Source of the DNA: Bufo bufo
Taxonomy: Eukaryota; Chordata; Amphibia; Anura; Bufonidae
Direction of reading: 5' to 3'
DNA length: 64,000 nt
NCBI RefSeq assembly: GCF_905171765.1
Contig: NC_053390.1
Span: forward strand, 584,252,471-584,316,470
The notes beneath the pieces are model-generated. The model was not told the DNA's origin. It saw only the letters and a list, made by a program, of their open reading frames with translations, and made no database searches. The translations under genes were made by a program, and so were the position numbers. Positions 43,441-55,532 of the stretch are shown here, in pieces (position 1 is the first letter of the stretch; every line of letters begins with the position of its first letter).

Positions 43441-44384
43441 AATACAATTGTGGCTATGGGAAGCGAATGCATTTATATCAAGTCTACTTGACTGAAAAAT
43501 CACTTTTGTTAAAATTATTAAGGTGCAAATAATGTAACAATTGGTCAGGAATGTAAACAAGCTCTCTCTTTCTATTTTCTATATTTCATTTGTGATCTTA
43601 ACAATAAAAGAATACACCAATAAGTCATCTTGTTAATACAATTTCCCTTTAATTTGTAATTTCAACTTTGTTTATTCAGAATCAACCATAGTAAATATAG
43701 GGACTGGATCATCACAGGACAGGTGCCATGAGATACTGTGACCTCCTGAGAAAATGATGGAGCACCTACCTTGCCTATTGAAACAAACACACACTCAGGG
43801 GAATTTTCCATCACCAATACCCTAGCAAAGAAATATTTCCATCTCCTTTTATAGGTCATACGTGTTAGAAGAAGCCAAGCAAGAAAACAGAAATTGAAAT
43901 GATGATGAATATTATTATGTATAATTGCATGTATACATAAGAAAAAAAATTCCTTTAATACAAGTGACCCAAAATATGATAGATTATAAAACATACAAAA
44001 ACTATAAAGCATACAAATGATAATACAAATGATAATAAATATTATTTATTTAGTGCCAGCATATTCTGCAGCACTTTATATTTCAGAGGGCATATGTACA
44101 CGCGAAATCAGACATTATAGCGTAACAGACTAATGAAAGGGAAGTCTGTGACTTTTAAACTGTTCACAATGTGTGGTAGGGAAGCCTCCTCATGTTAAAA
44201 CCACACAAAATCAACTTTTTAGTCATGTCAAATCTGCACTCAAGTGCACAGAGGAAGGGTCTGAGCTACTTGATCAATCATAGCTTCAGCCATTTCCTCT
44301 CTAAGCGCATCTCTCTCGCTTGACTGACAGGGCCAGGTTTCACCGTATCATCGCACCTGACCCTGAAAACTCACGCATGCACTG
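43441..44384. other. Stretch without recognisable gene
   Basis: AT-rich. A segment near 44045 (TAGTGCCAGCATATTCTGCA) looks like part of a common amphibian repeat. No ORF shows known motifs. Confidence 0.35.
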
Positions 44385-44387
44385 TTA

Positions 44388-45380
44388 GGACCCTTTCACA
44401 CGGGCGAGTTTTCCACGCGGGTGCAATGCGTGAGTTGAACGCATTGCACCCGCACTGAATCCGGACCCATTCATTTCTATGGGGCTGTGCACATGAGCAG
44501 TGATTTTCACGCATCACTTGTGCGTTGCGTAAAAATTGCAGCAAGCTCTATTTTGTGCGTTTTTCACGCAACGCAGGCCCCATAGAAGTGAATGGGGCTG
44601 CGTGAAAATCGCAAGCATCCGCAAGCAAGTGCGGATGCGGTGCGATTTTCACGCGCGGTTGCTAGGAGACGATCGGGATGGGGACCCGATCATTATTATT
44701 TTCCCTTATAACATGGTTATAAGGGAAAATAATAGCATTCTGAATACAGAATGCTAAGTAAAATAGGGCTGGAGGGGTTAAAAAAAAAAATTAAAAATAA
44801 TTTAACTCACCTTAATCCACTTGTTCGCGCAGCCCGGCTTCTCTTCTGTCTTCATCTGTGAGGAATAGGACCTTTGATGATGTCACTGCGCTCTTCACAT
44901 GGTCCATCACATAATCTTTTACCATGGTGATGGATCATGTGATGGACCATGTGATGAACGCAGTGACGTCATCAAAGGTCCTATTCCTCACAGATGAACA
45001 CAGAAGAGATGCCGGCTGCGCGAACAAGTGGATTAAGGTGAGTTAAATTTTTCTTTTATTTTTTTAACCCCTCCAGCCCTATTTTACTTAGCATTCTGTA
45101 TTCAGAATGCTATTATTTTCCCTTATAACCATGTTATAAGGGAAAATAATACGATCTACACAACCTTGAACCCAAACCTGAACTTCTGTGAAGAAGTTCG
45201 GGTCTGGGTACCACAGTCAGTTTTTTATCACGCACGTGCAAAAAACATTGCACCCGCGCGATATAAACTGAACAACGGAACGCAATCGCAGTCAAAACTG
45301 ATTGCAATTGGGTACCTACTCGCGCGGGTTTGCCGCAACGCATCCGGACCTTATCCGGACACGCTCGTGTGAAAGAGGCC
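44388..45380. mobile_element. 1-kb palindromic PIF/Harbinger-like MITE
   Basis: Termini GGACCCTTTCACACGGGCGA and the complement ending at 45380, flanked by TTA (44385-44387, 45381-45383). The inner arms are long: TTATAAGGGAAAATAATA, TAGCATTCTGAATACAGAAT, GAGGAATAGGACCTTTGATG and complements surround a centre near 44935. Non-coding; single strands would form a near-complete hairpin. Confidence 0.85.
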
Positions 45381-45383
45381 TTA

Positions 45384-47516
45384 GACCGAAACGTGGCACA
45401 TGTGCAGTGAAGCCCCCTGTCCTAACTTTAATGGATAGCACCATACATACAGTATGGTGAGGCAGCCCTACCTAGCATTGTGCACAGCTTAAAACCTATT
45501 TTTTGTGCTGACAGTCTCCTTTTAATAGTTCACAGGAGGAGTGAGAGCCCTGCTTGCAAGAGCTTACAACCTATTACATTTGAAGTATAGCTGTCCTTTT
45601 TCTCTTTAGGCTGGGACTACATGGCGATCTTGGCCACAACAGTCAGTGATTGCTGGGTAGCTGTGCAGCTACTGAACTGAAGGGAGTTGCAACGCATTTT
45701 TTGCAGTTAATCGGGGCAAATTGCAAGTCACACTGCGAACCCCATTCAGTTGAGTGCCAGCGTTAGCTATATAGATGAATACCTCTACCTTGCATCTGCT
45801 GCTGCTATTAGGAGATGCTTCATTGCAGATTTTTATAGATCTTGTTGAATTCAAACAAAAAAAGTAGCATCTTGACGAAGACATTTATGCGGGCCGAAAA
45901 AGTACTGATTGTAGCATAAACGACATAGAATATGCAGCTACTATTTATTACGATTTGCAGTATATATCTAGTATCTCATAATAAAATCACATAGCTATGC
46001 TAACAGTACGCTCATAGACTAATTCACCTTTTAAATTTCCGTCAACTGTATTTCTCCATTGAATGTGCTTTTCTTGATAATTAGTAACTGCCAGAAAGAT
46101 GAAAAATATATTTTTATTATATATTTTTTTTTTAATTATATTTTGGTTCCCATCATTTTGCATGTTTGGTTCAGCATTCCAAGATGTATCAAGTCCCAAG
46201 TGTAACAGGTCTAATATTTTCTTCCCGTTACATGCTGAATAGGAATCGTCTACGTTCATGCACTATGTATCAGTGCTCTGATTTTTTTTCCTTGGCACAT
46301 GCTTAGGAAAGAGCTTTGAAAATAGAGCTACACTGTTGCTAGGAGACAGCTGTAGTGCATCCCGCTCCTTCAATTACCCGAGATTCACTGCATGTAGGTG
46401 ATTTCCAGGTTCCTCAGAATCCAAGCATTGCACTGTTTTTTTTGCATGATGGCCTTATAATGAATTCTTGAAATAAAATATTCACATTATGTAATTATAT
46501 TTAGTTAAAGGTGATGTATTTACTTATGAATAACTGAAAATGATCCATCATTGTAATTTCGACAATTTATTATCATCGCATTTATGGTAGAAGACGTTTA
46601 TCTAGCGTATATTAACCTCCACCGTACAATATATAAGACGTACTATACCTAATTATTCATGTTATTTGGTTCCTCATTGCCTATAATGTAGGTGTATTAA
46701 TCATTGTTCCCAACTAGTGGCTTAGGAACCACATGCGGCTCTTGGGGGCCCCAGTATGGCGACTCCTCCGGCAATTGGTGGCTGCAGATGCTGTTGACAT
46801 TAGGGCAGTCATAGCATGAGAACAACTCGGTATCAGGGTCAAAACTGTTTCACTGGCTGTTAACACTAAGACCACTTTCATGTGACAGTATGTTGGTCAG
46901 TATTCATCTATTAAGATTTGTAAGCCAAAGGGTCCCTACACACCCAACTTTGCGTTTTTGTTTTTTTACCCCTAAAGAAATGCCATAGAAGCCGCTGTGG
47001 TTTTTTCCATGCCACATGTGGGTTTTATGACATTTTTAGCAGTGTTGTTTTCTAAATGACTGTGTGAAGTTAATTTTGGCATTTTTACCCTATAGAAAAA
47101 GATGTGAAAACACCAAAAATGGAAAAGCTTTGCATTATGTGTTTAAAAAAAAAAGAAAAAGAAAAATACCCAAAGAAGGCCACCTAATTAAAAGGGTTAT
47201 CCCATGATTTATGTAAAAAAAAATGAAAATTCAATATCATATAGTACGTGACAGTTTGTTTCTAATGAACGTAGAACCAGTCCTGTCCCTCACATGGGTC
47301 CAGAGATATCCCTATTCATTCTCTGCTAGATTTATTTCAAGCTGGCAGTTTAAGGGACATGCAACTTTTAGGGGGCACGCACTTTCTCCTGCAGCTGGTG
47401 GTGGTTGAAGGATGGAACTGAGCGTGTACTCACATCTCTGTGAGGTAGACGGAGAAATTACTTAAAGAGCAAACAGCAGGTGGCGCTATACTGATAGATT
47501 TCAGTGAATAACTTAG
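45384..47516. other. Two-kb stretch without assigned features
   Basis: AT-rich, low-repeat sequence. I found no ORF with known motifs, no splice-bounded coding pattern I would defend, and no element termini. It is the best candidate for unique host sequence together with 62400-64000. Confidence 0.4.
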
Positions 47517-47866
47517 GGGCACATTTATTAACACCGGCGTTTTAGACGCCAGTGTTAATAAAGCCCCAAAGCTGGCGGTGGATCTGCTGAAATTATGAAG
47601 AGGCGCTGGCCTCTCCATAACTTTGGCGCATCCAGCACCAGTCTAAATGTAAGTCATTTTCAGAGCTGTCTTACATTTAGACCATTTTATACGCCTAAAA
47701 CAGGCGTAGAATATGATGAGTGAGACGGGTCTGCTGGCCCGTCCCCTTCCATGCCACATCCACAATTTTAGACCTGGCATGAGTGGGGAGAAGTCGCAGA
47801 CAGGGGTGCAACTAACCGTTGAAATACGGCAAATTTACACATATTTCAGATTAATAAATGACTCCC
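47517..47866. mobile_element. Candidate 350-bp MITE
   Basis: GGGGCACATTTATTAA at the left and TTAATAAATGACTCCC at the right are near-complements. Flanks TTA and TCA are compatible with a 3-bp duplication with one change. Inner inverted pairs include GGCGTTTTAGACGCC. Non-coding. Confidence 0.5.
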
Positions 47867-48310
47867 TCAGTGTCTATACTTAATTTTTAATTACATGCAA
47901 TTACAAAAGTATTGCTGGTTTCAAAAATGTAAAATTATGTTCGTGGGACTGACAAGTATTGTTGAAAGCCTGGTGGGTCAACCTTAGTATTATTCTTATT
48001 TTTTATTTATTTTTAACAAATCTCTTTTTATTAAGATTTTACAAGTTACATACACAATGACATTAAGAACAATGATTTTATGTAAGCTTCAAAAAGTCAC
48101 AATGAATAACAAGCAGACACAGGAGGCGGGGGAGGGGGGAAGGGAAGGAATCTAGGGAAGGGGGGGGGGTGGTTATAGGCACATAGAAACCTTAGTATTA
48201 TTCTCATATGATTGTTTTATTCAGATACTCATCTAAAATAATTAATGAAGATGCATTACAAATGAAAACTAAGACCCCTTCTAAATATAATCAAGCATAT
48301 TCTTTATTTC
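47867..48310. other. Stretch with A/T-rich segment and G-rich tract
   Basis: 48000-48060 resembles an L1 3' end on the minus strand (TTTTTATTAAGATTTTACAAG). 48121-48172 is a strongly G-rich tract with several G runs. No gene. Confidence 0.35.
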
Positions 48311-48871
48311 TAGTGTTGAGCACGAATATTCTAATAGCGAATTTTTATCGCGAATATCGTCACTTCGAGAATTTGCTAATATTTCGAATATAGTGCCCTA
48401 CATTCGTTATATCGAATATTCAGCATTTTTTTTCCATCTGAACACATGATTCCTCTCTGCTTCTTGCTTGTCAAGTTCACAACAATACTTAGTGCACCAA
48501 TCAGTAATCTGTAGTCAGACCTGCTAAAATGTGAAGTTGCGAGTAGTGCGATAAAATATTCTAATCACTGCCGATTAGCGCAATTGCGAATATATTGGAG
48601 CACTTGACTCTGTCTGCAGATAAAGCTATTCTAATGTTCTGCCGTGCCAACCATTTTCCCCAGTCTCAGGAAACTTATACCAGCTTCAAAAATGTAGCCA
48701 AAGTGACCCACGCCTGTATTTCGCGTTACGAATTTGTATTATGCGATTTTTTCATTGCCGATTTATCGCATTCAATAAAATATTCTCGAATTTGCAAATA
48801 TATGACGAATATTCTACAAAATATTAATGAAATATTGCAAATTCGAATATAGCCCCTGCCGCTCATCACTA
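48311..48871. mobile_element. Small hAT MITE, relative of the one at 14329
   Basis: Termini TAGTGTTGAGCACGAATATT and CCGCTCATCACTA; flanking 8-mers TTTATTTC and TTCATTTC match at 7 of 8. AT-rich interior with TTCGAATAT motifs, as in the copy at 14329-14927. Confidence 0.8.
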
Positions 48872-48879
48872 TTCATTTC

Positions 48880-49174
48880 TAGGTACAGAAAATGTAAAGA
48901 CATTGAATTCATAGTCACATCAAGTTCTCCAGAATGTGAGGGACTGTTTTGCTCATGCACACAAGCAATTTTACACTCTCAGTTCTCTCAATGAATATTT
49001 TCCCTTAGTTTTCTAAGATTCTATTAAGTTCTTGTGTTTTTTTCTGAGTGGATGTCATCAGTTTTCATGTGTTTGTCATACATGTGAAGGATAACACAGT
49101 GTCTCCTACCAAGTGTAACGGGCAGTCGGTGTGGAACCACTGTACCAACTAACTGGTTTGTCTTTGAACTATCT
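48880..49174. other. Unassigned sequence
   Basis: About 300 bp before the piggyBac element; no features recognised. Confidence 0.35.
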
Positions 49175-50629
49175 TTAACCTCCTTGGCGGTATTCCCGAA
49201 CGTGACTCGGGGTTCATTTTCACTGCCAGGAGCGTTAACCCCGAGTCACGCTCGAGGTAACATTGCAGAGTCCCCTCACCTTCTGCCGGCGATGTCCTCC
49301 GCTGTGATCGCCAGCGAGAGCGCATTTGACTTCCTGGTTCCGTTCCCTGCGAGCAGCAGCTGCGCATGGGAGCGGAACTGGGCGGGAAATTCAAATAAAT
49401 ATAAACACAAAAAGTGACACACACACATAAAATAGGTTATACATTGTAATCTGAGAGGATTACACTGTATAACCTCAGATCTGACTGTACAGTGCCCCTT
49501 GCCTGCCATTTTACTGTCATTTGTGCCCATAAAATAAATTTATAACATGGCATCAAAAAAGCGCAACTTTACTACAAAAGCGCTTTTGGACCAGTTGAGT
49601 GACAGCGACAGTGACACGGAGGTGCTCGCAGAACTGAGCGATAGTGAGTTGTGGGGAGATTTGTTGTCTGACACTGACACTGATCTGGCAAGTGACAACG
49701 GCGATTATCCTGCACCTGACCTCAGCCATGTGCGCACTTGGTGCCCTATTGACTGTGATACGGACCAGGTAGCGCCCCCCAAGATTCCTGTTCACTGGAT
49801 CACCTGGGATGAAGGTAGATGTTGAGCGTGACAACCCTCTGGTATACCTGCAATTATTCCTCACTGAGGAGGTAATTGAAAAAATTGTCACTGAGACAAA
49901 TCGCTACCAAGAGCAGCAATCCGCTACGCTGCATGCCACCTTTTCCAGAAGCAGAAAGTGGGAATCGGTGACCAAAGAGGACATGTGTCTGTTTCTGGGA
50001 CTCATCATTCTTCAGGGGGTGATGGGGAAACCGCTCCAGAAACGGTACTGGACCACCAATAAGTTACTGGCCACTCCATTTTTTGGCACAGTGATGTCAG
50101 AATACCGGTTTTCCCTCATCATGAAGTATTTCCACTTAACGAACAATGAAGAATTTGATGAGGCCACGCATCCTGCGCCCAAACTAAAAATAATCTGGGA
50201 GGTATGGCAAATTATTGTGACCAATTTCCAGCGGACCTACATGCCAGAAAGGGACGTCAGCGTAGATACAAGTTTGATGGCCTACAAGGGACGCCTAAGC
50301 TGGATACAGTACATTGCATCCAAAAGAGCGCGGTTTGGCATCAAATCCTACATGCTCTGCAAGTCATCCACTGGGTACATCTGGAATTCGGTCATTTACA
50401 CCGGTAAAGGCACGAAGTTCAACCCCAGGTACAGCGGCTATGGGATGGCCACATCATCTGTCCTTACACTGCTGGAGCCATTGCTGAACCAGGGATATTG
50501 TGTGACCACGGACAATTTCTACACGTCTCCGGAACTGTATGACTGATGCATATGGTACCGTTAGGCCTAACCGTCGTGACATGCCATCTATGTTTGCCAA
50601 GAAAAAACTCAAAACCGGAGAAATGGTTG

Positions 50630-51319
50630 TGTGACGGTCACGTACACTACACACAGGGGGGAGGATAGTCACCACTGCGCTCCCCCCTCACCCCTGGCCC
50701 TGCCTACTTGCCTTGCAAGTCCTAATGACAGGGGACAACTTGACGGCAGTCCCTAACTTAGGATACGTGCTGGGAAGACAGACAAGACAAATAATGGAAT
50801 GTGAACGGACCAGGTCAGAACCAAGAGAGCTACGCAGTACAAAGGGTTAAGCAAAGAATGGTCAGGAGAAGCCGCGGTCAAATACCAGGAGAGTAGAGAA
50901 GTACCAGAGGAGTCCGCAAAGAGTAGTCAGGTGTGAGCCGAAGTCACAATACCAGGAGGGATGCGCAGTACAGGAGGAGCAGGCAAAGGATCGTCAGGGA
51001 ACAGGATCAGGTGAGTAATCAGTAGTCCAACAAATAGCCAGGAACCTAGAATTAACAGGCAACCTGTGGCCAGCAGGCTGCCTATATTTATAGTGGGGTC
51101 TGAGGGTCATGTGACATGGCCAGCGTCACATGACCGACAGACAGACAAGTCGAGCACCGAGTGATCAGCTCGGCGCTCAAGGCAGACCTAAGAGCAGGGA
51201 GCCTCCCAGCTAGCAAAGCCGCCCTGGGAACGAGGCCGAACACAGATCCTTGCTCCCGAAGCTAAGCAGCAGGTCTGCGGCTGATGGGAGACCGAGTGCG
51301 CCTTTGGCGCCCCGTGACA
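50630..51319 (+). repeat. Solo LTR (690 bp) with 5-bp target duplication
   Basis: Begins TGTGACGG and ends CCGTGACA with GGTTG on both sides (50625-50629, 51320-51324), the pattern of a solo LTR left by LTR recombination. It sits within the piggyBac gene. Orientation is provisional: no TATA or polyadenylation signal was fixed. Its last 120 bp resemble 5S rRNA. Confidence 0.75.
51199..51310 (+). other. 5S rRNA-like domain at the end of the solo LTR
   Basis: AAGCTAAGCAG (51259-51269) and GATGGGAGACCG (51283-51294) are exact matches to the box A and box C regions of vertebrate 5S rRNA genes. Upstream, weaker matches follow 5S order: GCCT, CCCTG, CCGA, GATC. The two boxes start 23-24 bp apart versus about 32 in 5S rRNA, so the intermediate element is shortened. 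It may be a captured 5S fragment providing RNA polymerase III signals; activity is unknown. Confidence 0.55.
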
Positions 51320-52210
51320 GGTTGCCTGGCAGAAGGGTAAGATGATGGCAACGCGATGGCAAGACAAGAAGGATGTGTGTCTCATGAGTACTGTACACAA
51401 TACCTCTACTGCCATGGTCCACACAAAAGGTGGGAAAGATGTGCTGAAGCTGCAAGTCGTTATAGACTATAATAATACCATGGGAGGTGTCGACAGAGCA
51501 GATCAGGCAATGACCTTTTATCCGGCTATGCGCAAACAGCAAAAAAATATTATAAGAAGATCTTCAGGCATCTTCTGGAACAATGCTTTTGGAATGCATA
51601 TATCCTGCACAGAGCAAAGAGTGGCAAGCCTCTTGTTCATTCTGAGTTTATATGGAAGGTGGTTGAGCGGATTTTTGTCAACCACCAGACGCCATCAGTA
51701 GCTGTGAACAGACCTGGACGTCGTGCTGTTGACGTTGTCAACCCAGAACGCCTGACGTCACTTTATGGACTACATCCCGCCAACAGAAAAAAAGGCAGCA
51801 CCTACCAGGATGTGCGTGGTTTGCTGCTCAAAGAGAGATGGCAATGGAAAGAAAGTCCAAAAAGAAACTAGGTTCCATTGTCCTGATTGCGATGTCGGAC
51901 TTTGTGCAGTCCCATGTTTCAAAATTTATCACACTCAGGATGTTTATTGAATTTTCTGTGTTTGACAAATTTCATTATTTTTATTACATTATTAAATAAA
52001 ATTATATTATTTATTAGATTATAATTCATGATTTTGTGTTTTAAACTTTATCACATCTGGGATGTCTACTAAAGTCTTGTTTGGTCAGGTTTAAGTAAGT
52101 AATTACTAAGAATTGCAAGCCTACAATACATAACACCAAATTTCATGCAAATTTTTTTTACCACTTTTGGTACAAAATTCCTGACATAATCATACCACCA
52201 GGGAGGTTAA

Positions 52211-53385
52211 GGGCATTATCCTGGCAGTCCCCTGGTTTTCACTCTTTAACCCCTATATAGGGATATGCTGGTTGCTGCAGGGGAGCAACCTGGGCTTTAA
52301 TTTTTAAAATACTCCTGGTGGAGTTGGCGGCTAACCCACGGGTGTCAGAGACACAGGTGCAAAGCATGGAGAGGTCATGCAATATTTGTTGCCAGGAGAC
52401 AGACTGCAGTTGGGTCTGGCAGAGTTCAAATGTATCCAAAAAACAAGTCCAAGGTCAGGGCAATCGGCAATGAGTAAATACAAGTAACAAGCTATGGTAA
52501 GGGCAGGTAGCAGAGAATAAGAATTGGTTATCAGACAGAAGTTCAGTACACGGGTAGTCAGACAGAATACCGCACCTTCACTGGTTAACTAGAAACTAGG
52601 GCAGTGCTGGGTCCGGAGTGTGAATCCGATCAGCGACAACATCTCCATAGTCTCCCTATGTTTGCGTGGGTTTCCTCTTGGTACTCAGGTTTCCTCCTAC
52701 ACTCCAAACATATACAAATGGGCAAATCAGAATCCTATGACATTAACCCTAGTGTGCATTGTGTGTTGAGTCGAGCGCCTATATGGCAGCCACTGACATA
52801 CTAGGGAGTTGCCCCAGCCACACAGCTATCCCTGCACTTTGAGTCCCTATGAGAAAAGCACATTACAGATGTATTTTTGATAAAGATCAGGCACCCTCCC
52901 ACTATGGAAGATGCCTTATATACCCAGGGTCAGCCTGCCATAGGCAGACTTTGGACGTGCATGCGCCCTAAGAGCCCAGCCATCGGGCCTAGAAGAGACA
53001 CAGAGCCACAGCCTGTAGAAGACACCAGCGGTCGCTGCCATTGTCAGCCACGAGTATAAGCAGCAAGGCAGTGTTGGCCATCTGAGTAGAGCGCCACCTA
53101 TGTCTGCAAGAAGGAGTAGGGTAGCCACAGACACAGGACACCAGCACAACAGCAATCATCAGTGAAAAATGGAAACTCCTTTAGTGTGGTTACATTCCAT
53201 GCATTTGGTAACATTTATCATGCAGGCCATTTCATTTCTATGGAGTCCTTGTTGCTTGAAAAAAGCAAAATATAGAACATGCTACATTTTGTCATGCATA
53301 GAAATCTTGAGTGAGAAAAAAAAACAATGTGCATAAACCCACTTACTTCAATGGGTCAGTTTTTGTGGACCATGCTTAAAATGGA
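52211..53385. other. Stretch of probable repeat fragments, no gene
   Basis: 52640-52720 resembles a widespread vertebrate repeat (TGTTTGCGTGGGTTTCCTC). 52440-52600 has the AAGTCCAAGGTCAGG style of amphibian LTR sequence. No coding potential supported. Confidence 0.35.
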
Positions 53386-53389
53386 TTAA

Positions 53390-53868
53390 AAGGCCATCGG
53401 TCAGCAGATTTGTTCCTATGAAACTGGCTGACCTGTTACATGTGCACTTGGCAGCTGAAGGTATCTGTGTTGGTCCAATGTCCATATGTGCCTGCATTGC
53501 TGAGAAAAATAATGTTTTAATATATGCAAATGAGCCTCTAGGAGCAATGGGAGTGTTGCCGTTACACCTAGAGGCTCAACTCTCTCAGCAACAGCCGCCC
53601 CTTCTGCAATTTGATTGACAGGGCTATGCGCTGTTGTTTCCACTGCCTGGCCAAGTTACAAAAGTGGAGAGGGTGCAGCAGTTGCAGAGAGGGAAGATCC
53701 TCTAGGTGTAACGGCAATGCCCCTGTTCCTAGAGTCTCATTTACATATATTTTATTTAGTAATGTGGGAACATATGAAGATGGGAAAAACACAGATGCCT
53801 TCAGCTGCCAAGCACACATGCAACAGGACATCCAGTTTCATAGGTACAAAACTGCTGACAGAAGCCCT
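53390..53868. mobile_element. T2/Kolobok-like MITE, 479 bp
   Basis: TTAA flanks (53386-53389, 53869-53872). Arms share TCAGCAG, CCTATGAAACTGG, and CCTCTAGG in inverted order. Non-coding. Same class as 24823-25140 by target site and AAGG start. Confidence 0.7.
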
Positions 53869-54289
53869 TTAAAGTACTTTTTCTCTAGAATATAGCAATG
53901 GATCTCTAAGTGAAAGGCATCATTGCTTTCAGCTGAGTTAGCCTTAAAAGGGAGTGTGCATGTTTTAACAGCAAATTTCCTGGTGACAGACTACCTCTAA
54001 GGGTAACACCACATGGTCCGGTTTCTGCATGCAGTTTCGAAGCCAAAACCAGGATTGGATATAAAAAAAGGAGATTTCATATCTGTCATTTATGCTTTCT
54101 CTCCTTTAATGATCCATTCCTGATTTTGGCTTCCAAAACCTTTTTGCATGGCCATACGCTAATGCTTTACTGAACAGCTCATTTTATTTTTGTTTTTTTG
54201 TAGGCATAATACCGTATTTGTCTCCCTAAGTTTTAGAGGACAATAAGAAAAAATATTTTTCATTAGACCTCAAATCAGACCAGCAATCA

Positions 54290-54850
54290 AACCCCCAATG
54301 TTAATGAGACCTCGGCTCACAGCCCCAATCAGACCCCCAATGTTAATAATGTTAATTCAGACCTCAGATGAGTTCCCTATGCCTCATATCAGACCCCCAT
54401 GCCTCATATCAGCCCCCATTGCCTCATATCAGCCCCCCATTGCCTCATATCAGCCCTTATTGCCTCTCATATCAACCCCCATTGCCTCTCATATCAACCC
54501 CCATTGCCTCATATCAGCCCCCCATGCCTTATATGAGCCCATTGCCTTATATCAGCCCTCATTGCCTTATATGAGCCCCATTGCCTTACATCAGCTCCCA
54601 TTGCCTCATATCAGCTCCCATTGCCTTTTATCAGCCCCATTGCTTCTCATATCAGCCCCCATTGCCATATTTCAGCCCCCATTGCCTCACATGAGCCCAT
54701 ATTCCCATATTTCATCCCACATTGTCATATTTCAGACCCCATTGCCTCATATCAGCCCCCATTGCCATATTTTAGCCCCCATTGCCATATTTCAGCCCCC
54801 ATTAATATATTTCAGTCCCCATTGCCTCATATCAGCCCCCATGCCACAGA
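54290..54850. repeat. Minisatellite of about 20-bp CAGCCCCCATTGCCTCATAT units
   Basis: More than 20 variable copies of a unit with the consensus ATCAGCCCCCATTGCCTCAT. Overlapping open frames of Pro/His/Ile/Ser repeats are products of the array, not genes. Confidence 0.9.
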
Positions 54851-55532
54851 GCACATAAAATAAAAAATCCACTTACCTCTCCTGCTCCGGATGCCACTGC
54901 TCATCACCTCCAGTGCGCTATGTCTTCTTCATGCCGCGGCTGTGCTGTGACCCGACACACAGCGTGAGATTCCAGAGTGTCCTCACACTGTGTGCAGCCA
55001 CAGCACAGCCGACTGCTGAGGACCAGAAAACGGTTAGTACAGAGCCTTCACTGCTTTCTGGTCCTCCAGTCTTAATGAGTAGAGATGTCCTGAACTATTC
55101 CCCGGCGAACAGTTCCCGACGAACATCGCTTGTTCGCGTTCACTGCGGCGGGCGAGCATATGCGATGTTCGGTCCACCCCCTATACGTCATCATTGAGCA
55201 AACTTTGACCCTGTACCTCACAGTCAGCAGACACATTCCAGCCAATCAGCATACCCTCCCTCCCAGACCCTCCCACCTCCTATCAAAAAGCAAGGACAGC
55301 ATCCATCTTAGATTCATTCTGAAGCTGCAGTGTTAGTTAGAGCAGGGAGAGTGCTGCTGCTGCTAAATTAATAGGGAAATCGTTAGCTAGGCCAGTGTTC
55401 TGTGTCCACTCCAGTCCTCAAAGACTCATCTGCTGTAAGGACAGCGTCCTGACAGCACCCCAAAAAGCCCTTTTTAGGGCTGGTACATCAGTCTGCTTTT
55501 ATTTATTTTATATATATATATATATATATATA

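Larger units (their letters stand above)
49547..51950 (+). pseudogene. piggyBac transposase (PGBD-like), inactivated
   Basis: N-terminal acidic part at 49547-49790 (KALLDQLSDSDSDTE). A one-base lesion near 49775-49795 moves the frame to 49809-50546, which holds the catalytic core: VDTSLMAYKGR with the first Asp and TTDNFYTSPEL with the second. About 17 bases are missing near 50543, shifting the frame again into a segment with VRPNRRDMPSMFAKKK. The solo LTR interrupts at 50630. After it, 51342-51701 carries VIDYNNTMGGVDRADQ with the third Asp, and 51765-51950 the C-terminal Cys-rich finger (CVVCCSKRDGNG, CPDCDVGLCAVPC). All three catalytic Asp survive, but the gene is broken in at least three places. 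Confidence 0.92.
49179..52206 (+). mobile_element. piggyBac element with both ends, broken by a solo LTR
   Basis: Inverted termini CCTCCTTGGCGGTAT and the complement ending CACCAGGGAGG, flanked by TTAA (49175-49178, 52207-52210). A transposase gene lies between, with two frame lesions and a 690-bp LTR insertion. Without the LTR it is about 2.3 kb, normal for the family. Confidence 0.92.

Noticed and set aside
45870..45915. GACGAAGACATTTATGCGGGCCGAAA, superficially like a Penelope hammerhead end
   Set aside because: The CTGATGA core is missing and no helix I or flanking Penelope sequence is visible.
45384..47516. Possible host exons in the least repetitive stretch
   Set aside because: Short open frames show no domain and no credible splice-bounded coding pattern; I would not claim a gene.
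54298..54863. Pro/His/Ser/Ile-rich open frames of up to 186 codons
   Set aside because: Products of a roughly 20-bp minisatellite; the repeat, not selection, keeps the frames open.
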